Shown piece by piece: positions 31,970-43,100 of a DNA stretch of 64,000 nt. Each line of letters begins with the position of its first letter. Position 1 is the stretch's first letter. Under the pieces are notes generated by a model. The model was not told the origin of the DNA and ran no database searches. It saw nothing but the letters and a program-made list of their open reading frames with translations. Made by a program: the position numbers and the translations under genes. Source of the stretch: Allolobophora icterica (Eukaryota > Annelida > Clitellata > Crassiclitellata > Lumbricidae); contig OY744605.1 in NCBI GenBank assembly GCA_963556255.1, positions 498,352 through 562,351 on the forward strand, read 5' to 3'.

Positions 31970-34900
31970 ATATGAAGATTTATAAAGCACAAGCTAATAT
32001 AACTAAATACAAAGAAATTGCACCTGAAATGAAGCCACAAGTTTCCATGTACACCAAAGTGCAGTTAGCAGTTGGTTTTTTAATAAAGGATATACTTACT
32101 TATTTACAACATAAAACCGAGAAACAATACCCAGTAACGTAATAAGATCAGTGTTTGTTCAGAGACATGAGGCTCCAGTTAAAGGAAGCATATCAATGAA
32201 GTCTATGATCTCGTAGCACTAAACGAGCCAAGTTCCATGAAGAGGATCGAGATGCATCAGAGGTTACTGTTTAGCACAGTCCAAACATATGCAATTCCAC
32301 TGATAGTGCTCAATAAGAGATAAGGAGAAGCCTTTAAGAGATAAACTATATTTAATAAATCTGCAATATTTAAGAGCCACATAAAATGCTAGTGACATTC
32401 TGTAACGATGAAATTTTCAATTCTTAAAAGACAGACAGACAAAGAGACAAATGGAGAGAAACAGATAGACATAGGAAGGTAGCCAGGCAGAGGTATACAC
32501 ATAATAATTACATACATATCGTACATATAAATACATCAACTGTTGAGATGAGGTTATGGTAAATAGTAACATAAGAGCAGCACTGGAAATAGCCACCTGC
32601 CTTCAACAGACAGAAGACCAAGTGTTGAGAAGATCCTCGAATAAGCGACACAGACTTGGCAGAAAGATTCTTCAGCAGCCTCCGTATCCATGTCAAACGT
32701 ATAAAGGTCTAAAAAAGACACATCGTCGTTCAGACAACCACACACGAATGAGAGATCATAATTATGAGCTAACAGTTAAGACAAAAGTGCCAGTTAATTA
32801 TATCAATTACAGATCAAAACCAGTGCCTTACCCCAGTGCTACACAAAGTAAGACACTTTGTAATAATTATAATAATTATTATATGTAATAATATACTTAA
32901 CACACACATACAAACAGACACAGAGACAGACACAGAGACAGACACAGAGACAGACACAGAGACAGACACAGAGACAGACACAGAGACAGACAGTGACACA
33001 TGCACAGTGGTTCAGTTGCCTCAGCTCAACAGACTTAGCAGAGGTTTCTGAGTAAATGCAAGATTCAGTTCTTAACTTCGTATCTAATTAATCTTCAGTT
33101 CTATTTATTAATAAATTACTTCTTGTGAAAGACATTTTCTCACCTTTCATCTCAAACTCCCGGCACCTTAAGAGGCCATGTTTTGGTCTTGCTTCATCTC
33201 GAAATTTTCTTCCTATCTTAACACAAACAAAACAACTTAAACACAAGGCCAAAAGTCAAGGACAAAAGGTGGAGGTTAAAAGGTCATGTTCAAAAGTCAA
33301 GGTAAAAAACAAAACGATTTTAAATTGTTCCACTTGATGGAAGAGCAACAGAAAGACACAAACTGACCTGATAGAGTCTTATTGGAAGGCGCTTGTAAGA
33401 GACAGGAGACTCCGAGGCGACAATACTCGTTATGGCTTCTTCATGAGACTGAGAAAATCAAGCAAACAGAGAATGAACACCTCACAAAGAACAAACTTAA
33501 TGCTTCTCATTTCCTGCAAACTCCATTTCTGAGTCTTCTTGGATTTCCTTCTTGTTTTTCAGCCGGACTTTTGACTGGACTCACCCTGGAATTATGGCCT
33601 CCACAACGATTGTTATTAATAGTGACATATCGACTGATGACTTCAGCATTATCACAGTGGCTCATTTGATTTGAAGTTCTGGGATTATTATTACTCTTTT
33701 TTGCAGCATTAAACGCTCTTTATCAAAGCAGAGTGAGACATGGCATTGGTAAGGCACATCTTCCCACAGACCACTCTTCTGTGAGGTACTTATGAGGCAC
33801 TGCATAAATGTTCTATTACATTACTCTACTGTTGTTCAGTGTGTCACTGGGGTCAATGAGCAGCATCTCTCTATGTAACATGAAATTTACACAGAACCTA
33901 AACAATACTGCTTATCACAGTATCACCCCAATATCACAAGGTAGCCAACTGGAAACAACACTGAACTTGTTCATGTTCAAACTTCCTCTGAGACGGTCAC
34001 TGCGTAGGAATCACTCAAAATTGCTTAACAGATTTACTGATCTTATGCATGCAATAAATGCAACATAAAAAACAGTAAATGTAAATGTATGCATTTCAAG
34101 TCCCTCACAAAAGCACTTAGAACGATTATATGTCTTGTTGGTCACTAGAATTATAAGTACTGGACTAGGTAAGTTTTGTTGGATGTATTTCGATCGATCC
34201 TTCAATCAGATCGAATGCTTACAGGAGCGAGGCAGTGGGAAGCGTCACTTCTGTCCTTAAGGCTGAACAATTCCGAACCCACTTTCTCCCATCGACCTAA
34301 CAAACAATCAACTACAGTCAATTACCCAACAAAGAAATAAAGGGCTCGCAATTAACTACAATACCTAATTCGTTCAATCATTCATTCCTTCACAAATTTA
34401 ATATAGCTCATCTTCAAGAAACCTACTCAGAAGCGCTCCCAGCCCAGCCACGACAATAGAGATTAACAGACTCGTTAGTCTCTACACCCAAGCCATTAAT
34501 ATACTGCAATTTGATTCAATCTGCTTAATTTCAGTCAGCGGCGCATTACAGCAGCGGCTGTGCACATTTTAACATATGGAGGTACAAGGTAATTTCTCAA
34601 TGTTTATTTCGAATAGACATATTTTTAAATGAGCGTATGTTTACAAGAATGCACGACTTTGCTTGTGTTCTTAGGCTTGTTACATACAACTCACAGGCAT
34701 TTTAATTACATCACCTGAGGCTTTCCACAGGTGATGTGGTGCCAAACAAGGCATTGTAACCTTCTGCGCTCCGATCGACTGCATCTCCTGATCGATCAAT
34801 CGGTGGAGTTTCTCAAGCGATCGAGTGATCGGAGGCAGCAGGTAGAACGTCCCAGAAGAGGCACCAAGGATTAACTTTTGCTGGAGCATCAACTGAAGAC

Positions 34901-35661
34901 ACAAAACCAGATCTAATTGAAAACTTTACCTCTTTCAGTCTTTTCTAAATACTTCGTCAATGCCATTCGTTTACAAGCAGCAGCGATAAAATCAGTTCCA
35001 CTTCGTTTGGAAACAAAGCCATGCGTACAAAGCAGTTCACCTTCTCATCGATGAAGATACACCACATAGCTAAGCCAAAATATAAGCCACAATCTATCAG
35101 TTATTTCACACAGTCTGATAGAAAATGGCTTAGACAAATCTTTAGTACATTCGTGTGAAACCTTATGATTGAATCTGGCAAAACATATGAAACATCAAAG
35201 TTCTTTAAAAAATTATGTGCAATTCGCATTTTGATAAGTGCAAAGGGCAAACTGACGCGATAGATGTACTAAGCTACGACAATAGCCAACTACACATGAA
35301 GAATGGAAGTTTTGATTCACCCACCGATGTTTTTATTGACTTCGTTCAATTATATTTCGTGCAACGTTCAACAACCGACCCGTATCACTAGCGGCGTCAC
35401 TAGCTTACTTATCAACAGTTTTGCGAAACGAACCTTTTGGTTGAGCGATGAGCTTCCATTCTGCGCTTCCGAGTCTGTATCGCCGAATTTCACTTTGTCA
35501 GTTACCTTTGACAGATGTTCGCTTAAATCGGGACTAGGAAACATCTTGGAAAGCACCAATCGGTGCTTAAATCGCGAGCTAAGGCATCCAAATGACGCCG
35601 ATGACCATGAACGAATCAAAACATTTGACCGGCGAAGCATTTTTACCAAACATATACGCAC
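27187..35661 (-). CDS. PARS2: Mitochondrial prolyl-tRNA synthetase
   Basis: Class II synthetase charging mitochondrial tRNA-Pro with proline. Exons, minus strand: 35434-35661, 34715-34892, 34223-34296, 33368-33448, 33144-33216, 32597-32708, [one expected exon not found], 30933-30964, 30443-30519, 29534-29613, 29081-29216, 28191-28370, 27187-27303. Phases agree and yield 455 residues against 475 in human PARS2. Exon 1 gives an Arg/Ser-rich presequence (MLRRSNVLIRSWSSASF); a second ATG 21 nt upstream is also open. Motif 1 region: GTFYLLPPITRSLEKL. Motif 2: RKFRDEARPKHGLLRCREF. Motif 3: MGCYGIGVTRLLSASIE. The anticodon-binding domain reads IDDRLHLSIGQRIRQA. SHEEA replaces the usual THEEA. The stretch equivalent to GGTVSHEF is missing between 32597 and 30964. 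Confidence 0.93.
29705..29895 (-). repeat. tRNA-derived SINE, second family
   Basis: The minus strand contains tccgatagagtgctcgcctt (A-box-like) and gggttcgagactcc (B-box-like), then tcagggtccc-type sequence and a taagcgccactatctaatg motif. Lies in a PARS2 intron. Confidence 0.65.
31018..31092. repeat. Purine-rich GAA/GGA tract
   Basis: Imperfect aag/gag/gga triplets in a PARS2 intron, adjacent to the interval where an exon is missing. Confidence 0.85.
31395..31580 (+). pseudogene. LINE ORF2 C-terminal fragment
   Basis: The plus strand reads DDKRWNSLDLLPPINPVLAS and THQKTLYNQ, a diverged LINE C-terminal signature (compare WNSLP...). It lies antisense in the PARS2 intron that should hold the missing exon. 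Confidence 0.5.
31898..31970. repeat. (ATT)n microsatellite
   Basis: ATT triplet run with two cta interruptions, in a PARS2 intron. Asn and Tyr homopolymer frames over it are artefacts. Confidence 0.95.
32908..32994. repeat. 12-bp minisatellite (acagacacagag)n
   Basis: About seven units in the PARS2 intron between the exons at 32597-32708 and 33144-33216. Confidence 0.93.
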
Positions 35662-35802
35662 ATGCTACCATAGGGCACTTGGTACGCGTTCTTTGCGCTG
35701 GAAGGCAGTGAATCGTACCACTACGGATTACAGATTTTAAACAGATCCAGACAATGCACAGCTATCTATGATCACAGTATAAGCAAAGATCTAAAATTAA
35801 AA

Positions 35803-35832
35803 AGAGTCGTAGACTAGTCTACGACTCTAAGA
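35803..35832. repeat. Short perfect palindrome
   Basis: agagtcgtagacta followed by its inverse tagtctacgactct, about 28-30 bp, next to a recurring aattatttatactgtg motif. It lies upstream of PARS2 exon 1. Confidence 0.85.
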
Positions 35833-35869
35833 TCTTTGGTATAAGTAATTATTTATACTGTGCTATTAT

Positions 35870-36430
35870 TCTGTAATCGTAATCGTAATCTCCAAACTTC
35901 TAAAGCGCCACTCAAAGGTCAAGCGCTGGGCAACCGGCCGATTCACGAGCGCTACGTCAGATCAGAGGGGGTTTCCAGAGAGTAGTCCGAGAGAAGTCCA
36001 AGTCCGGTTTCCAGAAGACCAAACCAAATCAGAGGGGGTTTCCAGAGAGTAGTCCAAAAGAGGTCCAAAGTCCAAAAGAGGTCCAAGTCCGATTTCCAGG
36101 AGGCCAAACCAAATCAAAGGGGGTTTCCAGAGAGTAGTCCAAAAGAGTTCCAAGTCCGATTTCCAGGGTAGGCCTACCAGGTCAGGAAAGGCAGAGCAGC
36201 TGTCAATTAAGGCGGATGTCCTTTACGGCGAGAATAATTGGAAGGCGGAGGATCAGATGAGTCAGGGTAGGAGTATACTTGAAAAGGTGAGACTTCAGTT
36301 TTGAGTGGAAAGCCCGGGGATGATAGATAGCGGAACATGAGGATGAGGATGAAGGACAGGTTGCAATGATGATGGAGGCACTGAGAAACTGCGGAATTCA
36401 GAGGGGAGATCATTCCAGAGGCGTGGTGCT
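35870..36430 (-). pseudogene. LINE 3' fragment with tandem 3'-UTR units
   Basis: The minus strand at 36207-36420 reads SPLNSAVSQCLHHHCN and GFPLKTEVSPFQ, matching the LINE at 38480-38640. It continues into about three copies of a ~90-bp 3'-UTR unit (ctctgatttggtttggcc, ggacctcttttggac). The ggccttcgagtggcgctt-type tail recurs at 18730, 36700, 39970 and 40830. Confidence 0.75.
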
Positions 36431-36779
36431 GTGTTGGATATAATTAATATAATTATTTATACTGTGGTAACTAATAGACAGCTCTGAAACATTGTAACTT
36501 GGGTGGAAATCAACATGGGCAAATCAAAATAAGCAGATTAACTTCGATTTGTTAGCTTCTGTATTTTTAAATCCGTAATCAAATCTACACTTTTAAAGTA
36601 ACGAAAAATATGAATTTTAAATTAAAGAAACCATCATCATAGCTCCTTAATTTGGACTTCTCTCTGGAAAACCCCTCTGATATGATGCAGCGATCGTGAA
36701 TAGGCTGGTGTCCTGCGCTTGGCCTTCGAGTGGCGCTTTAGAAGTTGAGAGATTAAGATTAGGTGAAACTTGCAGATGC

Positions 36780-36850
36780 GGTTCAGAATCTTTAATCGTA
36801 ATCTTGAAATTAAATTTCAAGATTACGATTAAAGATTATGAACCGCTTCT
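36780..36850. repeat. Near-perfect palindrome
   Basis: ggttcagaatctttaatcgt and its inverse face each other around aaattaaattt, about 66 bp in total, at the end of a LINE-tail fragment. It looks like a fold-back joining of two LINE tails. Confidence 0.8.
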
Positions 36851-37302
36851 ACAGCGCCTAAAATGCGAAATCGCGGGAAGTAGCTTATACACAGGCGCTC
36901 AGTCAAAATCATAATGTAAGAGGTAAAAAAATGGATATGTGGGGTTTAGAGCTTTATAACCACTGTTCCTTAAATTTATTCTCTTTATTTCTAAATACTA
37001 ACATAAAAGGTTTTGGGTTCGCCTGCGCGAAGTCTATCAGCTTAACGACATATATATAGTAGGCCTAAGTTTCGTAAGTTTTCAAAGTAGGCCTAAGTAT
37101 TATTCTCAAGAGCTTTGATATTCAGTGTTGTTGCTACTGCCAATACATGTAAATTAATGGCTTTTGAGGTATTAGTACGAGAGAAAGTGCGTCTGGGGCT
37201 CAATTTGTGAATGGTTTCACTGTTTGCCTATTTAGGCTACGGTCGGTTGATATCATTGTTTGATTCCTTGCCCTAAGCCGTCGATCAGCCATCAACAAGT
37301 CT

Positions 37303-37579
37303 CAGTGGCGGCGATCTTGTTTGAAAGGTGGGGGGGGGACATTCTTGAAATGATCTGGTCAAAAAAGAGTTTTGAACCGATCTGGTCAAAAAAGGTCAAA
37401 AAATTTTGTCGCGCTCACGCGCGAACAACTTTTGTAACCTTACCACGAAAATACTTGATGACCTTAATTTTTTTCGGGTTTCTTCAAAATTTGGGGGATC
37501 CGATGTATGGCGTGTCCCCCCACTCTTAAAGATGGGGGTCTTGTCCCCCTCGACCCCCCCCCCGGGATCGCCGCCCGTG
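37303..37579. mobile_element. hAT-type MITE, 277 bp
   Basis: Ends cagtggcggcgatc and gatcgccgcccgtg, with exact 8-bp duplications acaagtct at 37295-37302 and 37580-37587. The interior is G/C-run rich and non-coding. It sits next to the LINE reverse transcriptase at 37588. Confidence 0.82.
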
Positions 37580-37587
37580 ACAAGTCT

Positions 37588-38648
37588 CCTGCCTATGTCT
37601 TCTCGAAATCGCCGCCGCATTTGACACCATTGATCACAGCCTCCTTCTTCAACGACTATTTTCTTGGTTAAAATTAGCCTCTCATGGCTCTTTTTCCACC
37701 ACCACCACACAATTGCTCAACGTAGTTAACCTTATTTCACAGTGGATGTCATCCAATCTCCTCTGCTTTAGCCCTTCCAAAACTGAATTCATCATCCTAG
37801 ACTTCGATCCTGATCAAATCAAGAAAATCCCTGATCCTTCCATAAACCTTTCGACTAACTCATCGTCTCTCACCTTCACCTCTGACTCCCCTGTCCGCAA
37901 TCTCAAGGTGATACTTTTGAACCACACCTCTCATTCTCTAACCACATCTCCAACCTTTCGCGTTCCTGCCAATACGTTCCTTAGACGCATACGACCCATG
38001 CTCGACCTTAAAACTGCCTCTACCATTAATTGCTACCTCCATCGTTCATTCAAAGCTTGATTACTGCAATTCTCTTTTCCTTTTCTTTTGTAGATGCTCC
38101 AGCAAAAGTTAATCCTTGGTGCATCTTCTGGGACGTTATATACTTAATTGCTGCCTCCGATCAACCTTGAATCCACTCAAATCAAACGTCTGCAGCTTAT
38201 CCAAAACTCACTAGCCAGAGCTGTCACTAGAACGCCCAAACATCATCATATCACTCCCATCCTCAAATCACTCCATTGATAAAAAAAAACCCAGAGCGAA
38301 TCCACTTCAAAGTCCTATCACTAGACAATTAACTCTACAATATTCCCAGCCCAAGTACCTTCGTGATCTCTTCACCATTCAGACAACCCGGTCCACGTGA
38401 TCATCCTCGATCATATCTCAGTCTTCCTCGACCCCCAGTCACTACTGAGTACTCACCTCAAGTTCTCCAACCGAGCTATATCCAACACAGCACCACGCCT
38501 CTGGAATGATCTCCCGCTGAATTCCGCAGTTTCTCAGTGCCTCCATCATCATTGCAACCCGTCCTTCATCGGTTCATCCTCCTCGATCCTCATGTTCCTC
38601 TATCTATCACCCCCGGGCTTTCCACTCAAAACTGAAGTCTCACCTATT
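37588..38648 (+). pseudogene. Degenerate LINE reverse transcriptase
   Basis: Plus-strand fragments in order: FDTIDHSLLLQRLFSWL, SSNLLCFSPSKTEFIILDF, RRIRPMLDLKTASTINCYL, RLQLIQNSLARAVTR, then LNSAVSQCLHHHCNPSF. This is the order of a CR1/L2-like RT and C-terminal region, but frames are broken and the catalytic box segment is missing. A piece of PARS2 exon 2 interrupts it at about 38093-38163, and a MITE cuts its 3' part at 38649. The 3' UTR resumes at about 39684. Confidence 0.82.
38093..38163 (+). pseudogene. PARS2 exon 2 fragment embedded in a LINE
   Basis: The ~70 bp gatgctccagcaaaagttaa through ctgcctccgatca matches PARS2 exon 2 (34892 downward) with few differences, in the same sense as the LINE. 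The left edge falls within about two bases of the exon boundary; intron sequence is not clearly shared. In-frame stops make it non-coding. Confidence 0.8.
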
Positions 38649-39675
38649 CAGTCTTGTTGTCAAGACCTTAAACCTCAAGACCAAGACCAAGACCAAGACC
38701 TTGAACCTCAAGACCAAGACCAAGACCAAGACTTTGAACCTCAAGACCAAGACCAAGACCTTGAACCTCAAGACCAAGACCAAGACCCAAAAAATCGAAA
38801 TCAGGTCAAGACTTCTAAAAATTGTAAAGTCGGAATATTCGCTATTTTAATGAAAACATGAGTTTTATTTTATTCAAGCAAATTGACTTTAAATGCAAAC
38901 TGTAGAGAAATCCGAATTTGTATTCAAAAGTCCCTCATGCAAACTTATACCAAATGCCTTTTGTATTTTATAAAAACCAATTCGCTCAGAATTTTCTGAC
39001 CAAGACGTGCCTGGTGGGCCTCATAAAAATTCCGCCATGTGAAAAAATACTTTCTACAGGTGCTGAAGTCGCTGACACACACAGAGTACCTTTTCAAGCA
39101 CTAGATGTAAATGTACAGATAGTGAGTCCTTTTGAAATCTTCCCCAGGTACGTATCTAGCGTTGGGCTTGGGGGGCTTAAGCCCCCCCAAACGACGTTGA
39201 AGCCCCCCCCAAACATGTCGAGCAGTTGTATGCTTACGGCTAAAATTCGTGTAAACACTGTATAAATGTTGCCATGCTCAAGGCTTAAGCCCCCCCCCCC
39301 AAACGAAAAATCCTAGTTACGTTGCTGGTCTGATAGAGAATAACTGTAGTTGCTGCTGCCAATGGGTTTTCCTGACCAACATGACTTGTATCCATCCATA
39401 GATATTGGTCGTATGATTCATGCAGGCTTGATACAGAATTCTTGAGCTTTGTTAAATGACTGTTCATATTAACAGCCGGTCTTGGTCTTGGTCTTGCGAG
39501 ACCAAGACCAAGACTTTGAACCTCAAGACCAAGACCAAGACCAAGACCTTGAACCTCAAGACCAAGACCAAGACAAAGACCTTGAACCTCAAGACCAAGA
39601 CCAAGACCAAGACTTTTAAAAACGAACTCGAGTGCACTCGAGACCAAGACCTTGGTCTCGAGGACAACAAGACTG
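38649..39675. mobile_element. hAT-type non-autonomous element with (gaccaa)n arrays, 1027 bp
   Basis: Ends cagtcttgttgtc and gacaacaagactg, with exact 8-bp duplications cacctatt at 38641-38648 and 39676-39683. Two arrays of gaccaagaccaa with ctttgaacctca spacers lie at 38663-38790 and 39478-39625. A poly-C-rich repeat (39150-39330) looks like a later insertion. A related array lies at 53766-53935. Confidence 0.82.
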
Positions 39676-39683
39676 CACCTATT

Positions 39684-40045
39684 CAAGTACTCCTACCCTG
39701 AATCATCTGATCCTCCGCCTTCCAATTATTCTCGCCGTAAAGGACACCCGCCTTGACAGCTGCCTTTCCTGATCTGGTACCCTGGAAATCGGACTCGGAC
39801 CTCTTTTGGACTACTCTCTGGAAAACCCCCTCTGATTTGACGTAACGCTCGAGAATAGGCAATAGGAAACCCCCTCTGATTTGGTTTGGCCTTCTGGAAA
39901 CAGGGGACCTCTTTTGGACTAGGCTACTCTCTGGAAACCCCTCTGATTTGACGTAGCGCTCGTGAATAGGCTGATGCCCTGCGCTTGGCCTTCGAGTGGT
40001 GCTTTAGAAGTTTGGAGATTACGATTACGATTCCCAAAACAAAGC
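39684..40045 (+). repeat. LINE 3' UTR and tail
   Basis: Continues the LINE interrupted at 38648: ccaattattctcgccgtaaa, two or three ctcttttggacta units, then cgtgaataggctgatgccct and a short (gattac)n tail near 40016-40032. It ends about 110 bp before the start codon at 40153. Confidence 0.75.
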
Positions 40046-40152
40046 GCTATAAAAAATATAAACGTCACAAAAAATTATGAGGTCATCAATAGACGACCGC
40101 CATTTTGCAGCACCAAAGCTGGTGAAATTCGATACTATTTTAAAACTATAAA

Positions 40153-43100
40153 ATGGCCGAACATATCGACCAGTTAAGGGACGGAATGGACGACCTGTGG
40201 AAGTCCCTCAACGAAGATCGGAGAGCGGCAACCGCTATGGACTTAAGAATAAATGCAATGGAGGATTTTCTGATGAATGAAAAGGCAGAATCGAAAGACC
40301 ATCCGAAAACCAATCTGGACATTTCACTGCGGGAAAAAGCTAAAGGTACATCCGGGCCTCCGAGCCTTTCAACATATTGATTATTTTATGTATCAATTGT
40401 GAATTGCATACTAAGTTGCTACCAGAGTGCGGTCTTGAAAATTTCCAATACTTGTTTGCTCCACACGAGATGACGTCTTAATGCTAACTGTTTTGCAATA
40501 CATAATCTTTCTATTAGTGTCAAAACGAAGATGGCTGCGTCAACAAGGGCAAGTGAAACGTAAAAAATTGCTTCCGAATGTAGAGTTTAAAAAAATACGC
40601 GGACCGAGAAATCTGTTGTCAATACTGTCATTGAACATTCTGAGGGTGTATTATGTTTGATATGTCGTGTATTATGTTTGATTTGTCAATAAAAGATAGC
40701 AATCGACAAGGAATATAATATTAAGCGGCATTATGCCACAAAATGGCGCAGTTTGACTGCCTGTCCTGAAAAGTTGGAAATGACCGAGCGAATTCTCTGA
40801 AACAAAGCTTAACTATAGCGCTCGTGATAGTCTGGTGCCTTGCGCTTGTCCTTCGAGTGGTGCTTTAGCTGTTGGGAGATACATTTGGAACTGATTTGGT
40901 TAATAAACACTGCTAATGGAACCAAAGAAATTCAAATGGAACTTACTGACATTTTGAATTCCAGTCACAGCTACATCAGCTATTGAAGCGGGTGTAAAGT
41001 ACTTTTGTAAGCAAAAGCAATGTCAAGAATCCCATTAGTGCAAACAACTCACTAGAATATGAATGTTTGGTATCTGATTGTGAGGTAGGCATTTAACTTC
41101 ATATAAAGTCAATGCAAAACATTATCCGACATGTTTACGCTTGTACGCATTTCACATGGTACACACTTCGTAAGAACTGTGGGAAGGTTCGTAGTCCAAT
41201 AAAAGTCCTTCCGGCAGATAATTTGAACCCCGACTTACATATGGCATTTTGTAATAAGTTGTAATAAGTAATGTTGTTTATCTGTAGAAATTTTTTGCAG
41301 TTGTCTCCACTTCCTTGTGAGCTGTTTCTCAGCGTAAATCAACCGAAACTCACTGGTAATTGTAATGGACTAATGGTAGTGGTAATTGCTAATTTATATA
41401 GCTCCAGATCAAGCGAGAATGCTGGTAATGGCATTACTACGATTCATATAGTGCCTCAATGACAGAAACCCAGCATATGTTACTGACCTGATGACACAAG
41501 TTGTTATTAAATTTAAGGATTGCCCTTTCTACTTTCTGTATCTAGGTGTTGGAACACTAAGCCAGTCTGCAAAGGTGGAACTACTTCTCAATGGTCACGA
41601 AAGCCTTGTCGTCCACTTCACATATAATCATGTGATGGAGAGGACACATGACGGGGGGTTTTTCAAGTTGGAGAATGGTGAGGTGAACGAAAATTTCGAC
41701 ATCTATCTTACGTGTGGGCAAGGCATCTATGGTAGCTGCACAAAGTTGCGTCTTATATTTCACCTGAAAAAGCTCACTGTTTGGATGAGAAAAGATCTAC
41801 CTTACAAGGTGAACACAGGATTAAGCATCTTCCAAATATTTGTACAATTTAAAAGGCTTTTAAGTTTTAATTGGCAATTTAAAATGTTTATTATTTACAA
41901 TTATTTTGATGTGATCATGTTTACATGATCGTGTAGCTTGAGTGTTAGAAATATTTGTTATAATTGGAACAGATATTGGACACATTCCTTAATTTGCTTA
42001 ATTACCAGGTATGAATGAATATAAAGTCAAGTCCTTGAATATGATGTATAAATTGTATATCAGTATTTCTTCATCCATTCAGGACTGATATCTGTTGTGA
42101 CTGATTTTAGGCTGATTTTCTTCCCCACCTGTACACCCTGATCGTCTGTCCTGATAGCACCTATGAAGTCAGAATCGACAACAAGAAGGAGGAGAGTGGA
42201 AAACTCGATGAAGATTGGGACTTCCTGGCCCCAAAGAAACTCAGTGATCCTGGCGCGTCGAAGCCCGAAGGTTGGGATGATCGGACAAAGCTTGACGACC
42301 CAGAGGACAGAAAACCAGAGGACTGGGATAAGGCCAAATACATTCCACACCCAGAGGCCAAGAAACCAGAAGATTGGGATGATGAGATGGATGGTGAATG
42401 GGAGCCACCAATGATCGACAACCCAGAATACAAGGTAGCCAACTTGCTCTGTTCTAGAATAAACTATAGCAGAAAGAAACAGCTATGGATGCATGTACAA
42501 CAGAATATTCTTATAAAAATGCTTCACTTTAATGCAACGTCTGTTATATAACGGTCATGGTAAACATTCTATTTAATAAAATTTAAAATTATCTGACCAT
42601 ATTATAACAGCTTCATTGTACAATGTAATTTGGCATTTGTTATGTGTCAAAATGTCCCATTTACATGCACACTGTTTAGATGTATATTAGCTTGAAATTG
42701 TCTGTTGTGTTTTACATTGTTTAGAAGCTGTGGGCGGAGTGCCAACACTTATAAAATAATAATTATAATTATATTCTTTATTATTTCAAAACCGCAAACG
42801 CAGTAAGATTGCATTGAAACATGAAAGTTCAATCAACATCTTAATTAACACACGGTTTGGCAGCCATGCAAGGCGCCGCCCTAGAGGGGGGATACGGGAG
42901 TTGAACCGCGTACCTTGTGCTCTCCTGGCCATGAGTGTTACCACTACTCTATCCCCCCTCCTCCTGCGAAAAGACTAATCAAAGTGCATATATTTTGACT
43001 TGATTGTACCAACATTTTTCTTGCTTGTATGTGTATTTTCGAATGAAGTTTTTGCAACCCACTGTTCTGTTTAACAGGGTAAGTGGAAGCCAAAGCAGAT

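Noticed and set aside
35303..35740. 145-residue plus-strand open frame
   Set aside because: It is the antisense shadow of PARS2 exon 1, whose minus-strand product matches human PARS2 and splices in phase. Its partial copy at 49913-50215 is the shadow of the pseudogene.
38397..38861. Open frame with Asp-Gln repeats
   Set aside because: It runs from LINE 3' sequence across the MITE boundary into the (gaccaa)n array; not a gene.
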